Shown in pieces: positions 26,371 to 33,294 of a stretch of 47,807 nt of DNA. The DNA lies in assembly GCA_030550615.1 (NCBI GenBank), contig JAUQPA010000006.1, forward strand, positions 1 to 47,807, given 5' to 3'. The notes under the pieces are model-generated. The model was given only the letters and a program-made list of their open reading frames with translations. It did not search any database and was not told the origin of the DNA. The stretch comes from Thermoproteota archaeon (GTDB lineage Archaea; Thermoproteota; Thermoprotei_A; Sulfolobales; Desulfurococcaceae). Positions within the stretch are counted from its first letter, which is position 1. Every line of letters begins with the position of its first letter. A program made the position numbers and the translations under genes.

Positions 26371-28041
26371 ACGCCGGTAGTAGAAATCAAGACAAGGGAT
26401 CTTCAGTTACTACTTGGAAAAAAACTCGAGGCTAAAGATATTTACTGGTTATTTACAAAGTTAAAATGCGAAATTGAATCAATAGATGATGATTCAATTA
26501 TATATGAGGCAAACAGCGATAGACCAGATCTATTTAGTGTTGAGGGGGTTTCTCGTGCACTAAAACCATGGCTAGGACTAAGCTGGAGGAAATATAGCAT
26601 CGTGGAGTCCGGAATAAAAGGATATGCGAAAAATATACCTGAAAGACCCTATGTTGCCCTAGCAGCTGTAAAAGATCTTCAGTTATCTGACGAAGCTGTT
26701 TCCCAAATAATGCAATTACAGGAAAAAATTACCCAAACCTACGGGCGTGGACGTAGAAAAGTAAGTATTGGAGTATACGATTTAGACCTCATCAAGCCTC
26801 CCATAACATATGACCTAGCTGATCCCAACGCGACGGTTATCCGGCCATTAAATGAGAGTAAGCAAATGAACTTGAAGGAGATTCTTGATAAAACCGAGAA
26901 AGGTATATTATACGGATACATAATAAGGAACATGCCAAAATACCCTGTTCTACGGGATTCCGAAGGCAGGATACTCAGCTTAGTACCTATTATTAATAGT
27001 GACGATTGCAAAGTAACGCCTGCTACGAAAAACATCCTCATAGATGCAACAGGAACTAGTTTAGATGACGTAATAAACGCTGTCACTATTATGGCGACTA
27101 GTATTGCTGAACGCTCTACGACGGGCGTAATTGAAAACGTGAAGGTGGAATATGAAAACGGCCTCATAGTTGAGGCTCCGCGTAGAGAATCGGTGGAAAT
27201 AAAGGTAGATTTAAGTGATGTGAATAATTTACTAGGTACTAATTTTACACTAGAACAAGTCGCTGATTTCTTAAAGTATTTCTACTATGAGATCATTGAA
27301 GCAACAAACAACTCGTTAGTTGTTAAACCCCCTGTTTACAGAATAGATGTAAAGAGCTGGGTTGATGTCGCAGAGGATATTGCAATAGCGTATGGTTACG
27401 AAGCACTTGGCTCAGATGCATTATATCTTCCCCCAACAAATAAACCGGGAAAAATACATCCACTTGAATATTTGTCACGTAGACTAAGGGATATTTTAAC
27501 GGGAATGGGTTTCCAGGAAATAGCTAACTACATGATGAGTAGTAAGAGCATTCAACAAGATCTCTTGGGAATACGGCAAGAAATGTTTCTCGTTGAAAAC
27601 CCGAGATCGGAGAGATTTGAGGGTCTTAGAATATGGCTTACTCCGCAGTTAATTGAGGTTGTCAGAGAAAACACAGATAAGTATGCAAGAATAATGTTAT
27701 TCGAAATAGGTGACGTAGTTGTACCGGATTCAGAACAAGAGACAAAAGCACGTGTTGAAAGAAGACTTGGAATAGTGTTATCACATGATAAGGCAACATT
27801 AACTGATGGACTAGCATATGTAAAGGCATTACTACGTGAATTAAATGTAGATGTGGCATACGAGAAAAGCATCATTCCCGGTTTTCTCCCGGAGAGAACA
27901 GCTTTAATTAGGGGATGCGATGGAGAATTAGGTTTTGTTGGGGAAATTGATCCAAAGATCCTCTATAAGCTCGAGATCAAGAACCCCGTAGTAGTAGCGG
28001 AACTCTACTTGAATAAAATTATAAATCTTTGTATACAGTAG
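26371..28041 (+). CDS. pheT: Phenylalanyl-tRNA synthetase beta chain, with apparent ACG start
   Basis: 556 residues if read from ACG 26371. The first in-frame ATG/GTG/TTG is GTG 26602, which would delete 77 residues. Those include the conserved opening PVVEIKTRDLQLLLGKKL and SDRPDLFSVEGVSRAL (family NRPDL) of the archaeal beta chain. GGGTGA (26359-26364) stands six bases before the ACG, and the previous in-frame codon block ends in a TGA at 26362, so the start must be ATT 26365, AAA or ACG. The rest is normal: B3/B4 editing region, B5 (PPVYRIDVKSWVDVAEDIAIAYGY) and the class II-like core ending near SIIPGFLPERTALIRG. The archaeal type lacks the bacterial B1 OB-fold and B8 ferredoxin-like anticodon domain. 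Confidence 0.93.
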   Translation, partial: TPVVEIKTRDLQLLLGKKLEAKDIYWLFTKLKCEIESIDDDSIIYEANSDRPDLFSVEGVSRALKPWLGLSWRKYSIVESGIKGYAKNIPERPYVALAAVKDLQLSDEAVSQIMQLQEKITQTYGRGRRKVSIGVYDLDLIKPPITYDLADPNATVIRPLNESKQMNLKEILDKTEKGILYGYIIRNMPKYPVLRDSEGRILSLVPIINSDDCKVTPATKNILIDATGTSLDDVINAVTIMATSIAERSTTGVIENVKVEYENGLIVEAPRRESVEIKVDLSDVNNLLGTNFTLEQVADFLKYFYYEIIEATNNSLVVKPPVYRIDVKSWVDVAEDIAIAYGYEALGSDALYLPPTNKPGKIHPLEYLSRRLRDILTGMGFQEIANYMMSSKSIQQDLLGIRQEMFLVENPRSERFEGLRIWLTPQLIEVVRENTDKYARIMLFEIGDVVVPDSEQETKARVERRLGIVLSHDKATLTDGLAYVKALLRELNVDVAYEKSIIPGFLPERTALIRGCDGELGFVGEIDPKILYKLEIKNPVVVAELYLNKIINLCIQ

Positions 28042-28049
28042 TAATTATT

Positions 28050-28112
28050 AACGAGGATGAAGCTTGGAAGGGATGACCAGTCGGGATGAATTGACGGGCC
28101 TAGCTGAATTAA
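28050..28112 (+). ncRNA. Candidate box C/D guide sRNA between convergent genes
   Basis: In the 106-base gap between pheT and the HAD gene: box C AGGATGA (28054-28060), guide AGCTTGGAAGGG (12 bases), D'-like ATGA (28073-28076), spacer of six, C' GGGATGA (28083-28089), guide ATTGACGGGCCTAG (14 bases), box D CTGA (28104-28107). Flanking TTAA sequences can pair. The geometry fits archaeal C/D sRNAs, but C, C' and D' each deviate at one position. No convincing rRNA target was found by eye. The reverse strand shows no such boxes. Confidence 0.38.
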
Positions 28113-28122
28113 CCTACATTTA

Positions 28123-28134
28123 CCTGGCTCCAGG
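28123..28134. repeat. Short inverted repeat CCTGG-CT-CCAGG
   Basis: A perfect 5-bp inverted repeat with a two-base centre, lying between the sRNA candidate and the 3' end of the HAD gene. It could be a weak 3'-end hairpin for either transcript; nothing else supports a function. Confidence 0.3.
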
Positions 28135-28147
28135 AAATTAGTTCATT

Positions 28148-28894
28148 TCACTGTTTAACGAGACAAACCGTTTTATATACATCTATGAGCTCTGTTAAAT
28201 TGGTGATCAACGCCACTCTTAGCTCGGGAACTATTATTTTTTTATTGGATCTACGCGAGATTAAAACTCCAAATCCTCCGGCCGATAAAGCACCTCCTAC
28301 ATCTTCTATAATGTTGTCGCCTACATATATTAAGTATTGAGGCTCGGAATTCATTAATTCAACGAATCGTAGGAATACCTTACGATCTGGTTTAAATGCA
28401 TTTACTTCATCTGAGAACAAGGTTACCTTAAAGTACTCCGATATATTTAGTTCATTTAAAAGTATTCTCGTATACTTACTTGGCCAAAACAACACATTTC
28501 CAACCGCTCCCATACGTATATTCATGTTCCAGAGCGTTTTGAGAGCTTGTAGGGCATCTTCATATATAACATTCTTACCAACTCCATGAAAAGCAGCATT
28601 AATGATTTCATCTACTTCATGTAAGGGTATATTAAATGACTCCGTGAGCAGTTTCTTCGAGGTTTCCAGTAGTACGTCTGATGAAATATCGGGATTGATT
28701 CGTCTGATTTTCTTCGCGGCTTCGTGAACTTCCAGCATCTTTTTTACTGCGTGTGATTCATTTAGGTTTAACCTCTTAGCCATGTTTATAGCTATTGCTT
28801 CAAGCACTCTATTTAAGTCAAGTAATGTTCCCCAGATATCGAATCCAATAATGCAAGGTTTGCTTTCCTCAAGGTTGTCTATGCGGAGACTCAA
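28148..28894 (-). CDS. HAD-superfamily hydrolase
   Basis: 248 residues. Motif I is GFDIWGTLLD, with nucleophile D19 but W21 where phosphatases carry the second aspartate. This resembles the DxYGT form of 2-haloacid dehalogenase-like and some phosphoglycolate phosphatase-like HADs. Motif III lysine is in FKPDRKVF, and motif IV is YVGDNIIEDVGGA. The cap is an inserted helical domain (residues 25-100). Physiological substrate unknown; it could be a small phosphoester. The start lies 26 bases inside the end of moaB, so the two are co-translated. Confidence 0.78.
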   Translation of the reverse strand: MSLRIDNLEESKPCIIGFDIWGTLLDLNRVLEAIAINMAKRLNLNESHAVKKMLEVHEAAKKIRRINPDISSDVLLETSKKLLTESFNIPLHEVDEIINAAFHGVGKNVIYEDALQALKTLWNMNIRMGAVGNVLFWPSKYTRILLNELNISEYFKVTLFSDEVNAFKPDRKVFLRFVELMNSEPQYLIYVGDNIIEDVGGALSAGGFGVLISRRSNKKIIVPELRVALITNLTELIDVYKTVCLVKQ

Positions 28895-29372
28895 ATCTAT
28901 CTACCTCTTCAACTAGGTGATCTACTATTTGAGATAAAATTTCTACACCAATAGATACTGCACCGGGTGATCCAGGCAACACTACTACAATTTTTCCATC
29001 ATGTAGCACACAAAGAGTTGAGCGAGATAAAATAGCACGAATACCTATCTGCTGATATGAAATATATCTAAATAACTCCCCGAAGCCTGGTAGACATCTC
29101 CACGCTGTATTTTCCACTACATCAACTGTTATATCCCTAGGGCTTACCCCGGTTCCACCAATGAACAATAGTATTCTTTCCCGCGACTCTCTCATCGTCT
29201 TTACTATATCCCTGTAGTTGTTTCCAATAATTGTTTTGCCACAAACACTAAGTCCTTTCCCCCTCAATTTTTCTAGTGCAAATTCACCACTTGTATCTAC
29301 ATCTAAGCCTTCGCGTATTCGATCACTCACGACTATTATTCTAACACAATTCTCTGCCTTCTCTGTACTCAT
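28869..29372 (-). CDS. moaB: MoaB/MogA-family molybdopterin adenylyltransferase
   Basis: 167 residues from ATG 29372, chosen because GAGAGGG lies six bases upstream; an in-frame TTG at 29387 sits before this SD. It adenylylates molybdopterin before metal insertion by MoeA. Seen: IIVVSDRIREG at the N terminus, the MPT-binding GGTGVSPRDITVD near residue 90, LPGFGELFRYISYQQIG and VVVLPGSPGAVSIG. Followed by the overlapping HAD gene and divergent from the HTH regulator. Confidence 0.9.
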   Translation of the reverse strand: MSTEKAENCVRIIVVSDRIREGLDVDTSGEFALEKLRGKGLSVCGKTIIGNNYRDIVKTMRESRERILLFIGGTGVSPRDITVDVVENTAWRCLPGFGELFRYISYQQIGIRAILSRSTLCVLHDGKIVVVLPGSPGAVSIGVEILSQIVDHLVEEVDRFESPHRQP

Positions 29373-29460
29373 AAAAAGCCCTCTCAATAACTGCTTATTG
29401 TATTTAAGTCATTAAAGTTAATAATGATATTTGATAATATTTATAACAGAGTTATTGTGG

Positions 29461-29847
29461 GTGATATCGACGAGATCTTATTGTGAAATTTACACCAAAA
29501 AAATACTCCCCGCGGTTAAAGCGTACATAGCGTGTTTATTAGTCAAAGAGTATGGAGTTCCACAGCTAAGAGTAGCTAAATTACTCGATATGGCTCAGCC
29601 AGCCGTAAATTACATTGTTACGGGTAGGCGTAGATTAAAATGTGTAGATCTCGTGGAGAAATGTCCTGAATTAAGGAATTTACTGAATTACTACGCAATG
29701 GAAATATACAATGGAGCTGCCTTTGACCCATGCATAATATGTGAAAAAATAACTAGAAATGATTTGTTGTTAAAATCCATACTCAATATCCTCGGTGAAA
29801 AAGATATTACTGGCCGCTCTTGTTTAGCAGGTCCCCTAGGTCAATAA
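29461..29847 (+). CDS. Small HTH transcriptional regulator with C-terminal cysteines
   Basis: 128 residues from GTG 29461; an in-frame TTG at 29431 overlaps an AT-rich TATA-like element (29440-29446), so the start is uncertain. Residues 10-60 form an XRE-like helix-turn-helix: GVPQLRVAKLLDMAQPAVNY, followed by YIVTGRRRLK. The C-terminal half contains CIICEK and two more cysteines (one in EKCPEL, one near the end), which could bind metal or an Fe-S cluster or sense redox. Divergent from moaB, so it may control molybdopterin genes, as inference only. Its 3' end overlaps ogt by 41 bases on the other strand. Confidence 0.68.
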   Translation: MISTRSYCEIYTKKILPAVKAYIACLLVKEYGVPQLRVAKLLDMAQPAVNYIVTGRRRLKCVDLVEKCPELRNLLNYYAMEIYNGAAFDPCIICEKITRNDLLLKSILNILGEKDITGRSCLAGPLGQ

Positions 29848-30181
29848 TACAGTCACGGGATACTCTATTATCATCTTCAAAAATTACTCCTTCTAATTCA
29901 AGAAGCTTCTTCTTAAATAATGCACCAAGTTCACTGTAGCCTCCTAGTTTACCAGTATTGTATACTACTCTATGACAAGGTATTACTATTAACTCTGTGT
30001 TTTTCTTCAGGCAGAACGCTACTTTACGTGGATGTATACCAAGAACTCTAGCTAAGCTACCATAGCTCGTTACGAAACCAGGTGGTATAAGCATAATTAA
30101 AGTGTAGACCGCCATACATATATCTTCTAAACTAGATGTTCTAAATTCTACGTTATTTCCTTTTTTCTCAACAACAAGCAT
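29807..30181 (-). CDS. ogt: Methylated-DNA-protein cysteine methyltransferase (Ogt)
   Basis: 124 residues. Suicide repair of O6-alkylguanine: the methyl group passes to C69 in IPCHRVVY. The DNA-binding HTH is IPPGFVTSYGSLARVLGIHP. Only the active C-terminal domain plus a short N-terminal stub is present, shorter than most archaeal Ogt proteins (about 150-170). The 3' end runs convergently into the HTH regulator gene. Seventeen bases separate it from the upstream DUF89 gene. Confidence 0.9.
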   Translation of the reverse strand: MLVVEKKGNNVEFRTSSLEDICMAVYTLIMLIPPGFVTSYGSLARVLGIHPRKVAFCLKKNTELIVIPCHRVVYNTGKLGGYSELGALFKKKLLELEGVIFEDDNRVSRDCIIDLGDLLNKSGQ

Positions 30182-30197
30182 TTCTACTTCAACCTTA

Positions 30198-31085
30198 CTA
30201 CTGCTTTAACAGCACTACTATTTTACCTCTAGAATTTTCTCGTATTCTTCGTGCTACTGGGTCGCATTTAGGTATGAGAATAAAGCAGACTGGTTTACCT
30301 ATATTCACTTCCGACAAGTATTCGAAGTGGCTCATTCCTTTTGCTACTATTAAATCGGATCTCTCTATGAGAGATCTTGCTTCGTAGCTTATGTGATCAA
30401 GATGAATGGTTGAACATCTGCAACCATATGTTTTAATATCGTCTAAGTAAGCTCGCAGATCTAGGTGGTCTGCATCTTCAGCAGAAATATCGTTTTGAAA
30501 ACCAGGTTCATTTTTCACCAGGCCAAAAACGGTGTTCCCCATTTTACGTATTTCATTGATTAAAAGCATATCGTAAACAGCTTCGCCAGCGTTGTCAAAT
30601 AACCACGTTATTTTAATGCCTCCATTTTTTAACAACTCGTATAATCTATGTGAGTCGTCAACGGCTATTTCATATTCTTCAACCATGACGGGGGTTATGG
30701 GCTTATCGAGCGGCTTATGATCCGCCACGCCGTAATCAAGTAGATTACCTATCGCCGATAATTTAACAAGGTATTTAAATTTACTGTAGCCATGCAGTAA
30801 CTTGATATGTTGCTCGTGGATATCCTTGTTTTTCAATGCAATTTCATTCAAAGCACGCTTAGTGATTTTGTATTGATCTGCTACTTGTGGAGCTTTTGAT
30901 ACAAGGTATTTAAATACTTCAGAGGCTAACTCGGTTAACTCGATATCCCAGTTGAAATACTCGGTTATTTTCGCGATAATCTCCTTCGATAACTTCAATT
31001 TCTCTTCTTTATCGAGATTTAATTGCCCAATTTCCCTCAACCTCGTTGATACAATGCATCTTAAGCATTCAATGTCCGGCTTCAT
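30198..31085 (-). CDS. DUF89-family metal-dependent phosphatase
   Basis: 295 residues from ATG 31085. DUF89/ARMT1-type proteins are metal-dependent damage-control phosphatases acting on sugar or cofactor phosphates. Seen: an N-terminal CxxC (C7, C10, in ECLRCIVSTRLRE) typical of the archaeal subfamily, the metal-site LFDNAGEAVYDMLL near residue 170, KNEPGFQNDISAEDADHL near residue 198 and VAKGMSHFEYLSE near residue 250. Exact substrate unknown. Transcribed with ogt, which itself repairs chemical damage. Confidence 0.82.
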   Translation of the reverse strand: MKPDIECLRCIVSTRLREIGQLNLDKEEKLKLSKEIIAKITEYFNWDIELTELASEVFKYLVSKAPQVADQYKITKRALNEIALKNKDIHEQHIKLLHGYSKFKYLVKLSAIGNLLDYGVADHKPLDKPITPVMVEEYEIAVDDSHRLYELLKNGGIKITWLFDNAGEAVYDMLLINEIRKMGNTVFGLVKNEPGFQNDISAEDADHLDLRAYLDDIKTYGCRCSTIHLDHISYEARSLIERSDLIVAKGMSHFEYLSEVNIGKPVCFILIPKCDPVARRIRENSRGKIVVLLKQ

Positions 31086-31174
31086 TTAGAACACCCTATT
31101 CTTGCACGCTACTTATTTAACTTATTTAATAATAACCCTGTTATAATTAATAATGATAGAGAGATGATGAGGTA

Positions 31175-32116
31175 ATGACGACTAACATACTTATAGATCC
31201 TTATGGAAGAACCATTGACAATCTACGTGTACTTGTTACATCTAAATGTAACTACAAGTGTATTTTCTGCCACGGCGAAGGATTATTCTACGCGCCACTC
31301 GACGCATTCAATGCGGATGACTATGAATTCATAGCTAAAACAGCTAGCAAGATTGGAATCAAATACTACAAGTTAACGGGGGGAGAACCGCTTGTTCGTG
31401 AAGATATTTCAAGCATCGTTGAAAACATTAAACCATATGCATTAGAAGTATCACTTGTCACAAACGGATCACTACTATTGGAGAAGGCGAAAGAACTCGC
31501 AGAGGCCGGGTTAGATAGATTAAATGTAAGTCTTCACTCTCTGAGCGAGAAAACATACGAGTATATAACGGGTGGTTCAAAACTCCTAAATAAGGTAATA
31601 CTTGGAATAGATGAAGCCATTAAGTATGGATTAAAGGTTAAATTGAATTTTCTTGTCATGAAATCCAATATAAGTGAATTCAAGAAAATAGTCGAATTCG
31701 CGGAGTCCAGGGGATTAAATATTAATGTCATCGCGCTTATTCCACTAGGTGTACCTCGCAGTGTTTATGAAGCAGAACATGTATCTATTGATTCTATTAC
31801 CAGGCATTTGGAGGAGAGAAGTATTCATAAGTACTATAGGGAACTGCAGCATCGACCTGTCTACGTACTGGAAAGCGGAATAAAGGTTGAAGTAGTCATA
31901 GGATATGAAAACTACTTATTTTGCGGAAAATGCTCACGAATACGTTTAACGCCGGATGGTTATCTTAAGCCATGCTTGTATGTTGAGGAACCACGTGTTA
32001 GTATTGTTGATTCCGTTAAAAAACGCGATGAAGAAAAACTCATTAATGCATTCAAGGAGATAACAAAACTTAGAAAACCATACTTCATGCCCCGAGGGGT
32101 TATAGGTAATGGTTAA
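31175..32116 (+). CDS. moaA: GTP 3',8-cyclase MoaA
   Basis: 313 residues from ATG 31175. First enzyme of molybdopterin synthesis, a radical SAM protein with two 4Fe-4S clusters. N-terminal cluster: C25, C29, C32 in TSKCNYKCIFCHGEG. GGEP is in KLTGGEPLVRED near residue 68. The C-terminal GTP-site cluster is represented by LFCGKCSRIRLTPDGYLKPC. Its C terminus reads GVIGNG, whereas many MoaA proteins end in GG. It overlaps moaC by eight bases, forming moaA-moaC-moaDE. AT-rich TATA-like elements precede it at 31122-31130 and 31141-31150. Confidence 0.94.
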   Translation: MTTNILIDPYGRTIDNLRVLVTSKCNYKCIFCHGEGLFYAPLDAFNADDYEFIAKTASKIGIKYYKLTGGEPLVREDISSIVENIKPYALEVSLVTNGSLLLEKAKELAEAGLDRLNVSLHSLSEKTYEYITGGSKLLNKVILGIDEAIKYGLKVKLNFLVMKSNISEFKKIVEFAESRGLNINVIALIPLGVPRSVYEAEHVSIDSITRHLEERSIHKYYRELQHRPVYVLESGIKVEVVIGYENYLFCGKCSRIRLTPDGYLKPCLYVEEPRVSIVDSVKKRDEEKLINAFKEITKLRKPYFMPRGVIGNG

Positions 32117-32549
32117 AATGATAGATATCACGAATAAACCTCAAGTTAAGCGAGAGGCCGTTGCAACCGGATTTATAAAGTTAAAACGTGAAACAGTGGA
32201 ATTAGTGAAAAATAAACTCGTGGAAAAAGGAGATGTTCTAACTGTTTCAAGTATTGCTGCAATAAACGCGGTTAAAAATACTTCGAATCTGCTGCCGTTA
32301 ACACATAATATTCCAATAACTAATGTCGATGTGAAATACGAGATCCAAGATGAAGGAATCAGAGTATATGTTACGGTAAAAACTACTGCTTCAACGGGCG
32401 TGGAAATGGAAGCCTTAATGGGTGTAGCTGTTGCTTTACTCAATATCTGGGATATGGTTAAAAAATATGAAAAAGATGAACTAGGTCAATACCCTTTCAC
32501 CTCGATAACAGATATACGAGTAGTTCAAAAAGTAAAGCAGAGTGAATGA
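32109..32549 (+). CDS. moaC: Cyclic pyranopterin monophosphate synthase MoaC
   Basis: 146 residues. Converts the MoaA product to cyclic pyranopterin monophosphate. Seen: MIDITNKPQVKREAVATG at the N terminus, LLPLTHNIPITNVDV near residue 57, TASTGVEMEALMGVAVALL near residue 93 and KDELGQYPFTSITDIRVVQK at the C terminus with the catalytic lysine/aspartate region. Overlaps moaA by eight bases and moaDE by four. Confidence 0.95.
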   Translation: MVKMIDITNKPQVKREAVATGFIKLKRETVELVKNKLVEKGDVLTVSSIAAINAVKNTSNLLPLTHNIPITNVDVKYEIQDEGIRVYVTVKTTASTGVEMEALMGVAVALLNIWDMVKKYEKDELGQYPFTSITDIRVVQKVKQSE

Positions 32550-33244
32550 AAGTGAAAATAATTATAAAATCATTCTCAATAATACGGGATGTTATTGGAG
32601 AGCATGTTGAATTAGACTTTGAGAGACCCATTACCATTAAGGAACTAATAGAATTGATTCGGGACAAATATAATGTACCGAAAGATATAGAGTTGCTAGT
32701 TATTTTGAATAATAGAATAGCTAGCGAGGATCAAATCATTGATAGAGACTCCATTATTTACATAACTCCGCCGTTTTCAGGAGGCGGAAGAGTAATTGAT
32801 GTAAAGATTCTTCGTGAAAAAGACAAACCGGATTTCAATGCAATAATACGTGACCTCACACATTTAGACAAGGAATCAGGTGCACTAGCAATATTCATCG
32901 GCTTCGTCAAGGGAAAAATAGGGGATAAGGAGGTTCATGAATTAGAATACGATGCCATTGACGAACTAGCTATTAAGCAACTTGAGAAAATAGCTAGAGA
33001 AGAAGCCGATAATTATGGCCTGAGCTCCGCAGTCATCTGGCACTACGTTGGAAGATTAAAACCCGGAGATATAACACTTGTAATAGCTACTACGTCTAAT
33101 AGCAGAGAATCAGCAATTAACGCCATGAGAAAAATACTTGAAAGAGTTAAGAAAGAAGTACCTGTATTCAAGCTGGAGAGAAGAAGTGATGGCGAGTACT
33201 GGGTTGTTGGAGATGGAATAAGGTATAAGAGACCCGGGAAATAG
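32546..33244 (+). CDS. Fused molybdopterin synthase MoaD-MoaE
   Basis: 232 residues. Residues 1-80 are a MoaD ubiquitin-like sulfur carrier ending ITPPFSGG; residues 82-232 are MoaE. MoaE signs: SGALAIFIGFVKG, ELEYDAIDELAIKQLEKIA, the arginine in NSRESAINA and the active lysine region VKKEVPVFKLERRSDGEYWV. MoaD works only with a free C-terminal Gly-Gly thiocarboxylate, so GG79-80 followed directly by G81-R82 implies proteolytic release, as reported for fused MoaD-MoaE in Deinococcus by a JAMM protease (from memory). No internal stop or start near the junction separates the parts. Confidence 0.92.
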   Translation: MKVKIIIKSFSIIRDVIGEHVELDFERPITIKELIELIRDKYNVPKDIELLVILNNRIASEDQIIDRDSIIYITPPFSGGGRVIDVKILREKDKPDFNAIIRDLTHLDKESGALAIFIGFVKGKIGDKEVHELEYDAIDELAIKQLEKIAREEADNYGLSSAVIWHYVGRLKPGDITLVIATTSNSRESAINAMRKILERVKKEVPVFKLERRSDGEYWVVGDGIRYKRPGK

Positions 33245-33294
33245 AGGTCTTTAGTAAATAACAAAGTTATAGAATAATACATTGGTGCAGTTAG

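Noticed and set aside
26602-28041. pheT beginning at GTG 26602
   Set aside because: It would delete 77 N-terminal residues that carry conserved PheT sequence, and no SD precedes this GTG.
28086-28098. Fragment of 16S rRNA (GAATTGACGGG)
   Set aside because: Only 11 bases match and the flanks do not continue the rRNA; better explained as part of a guide or by chance.
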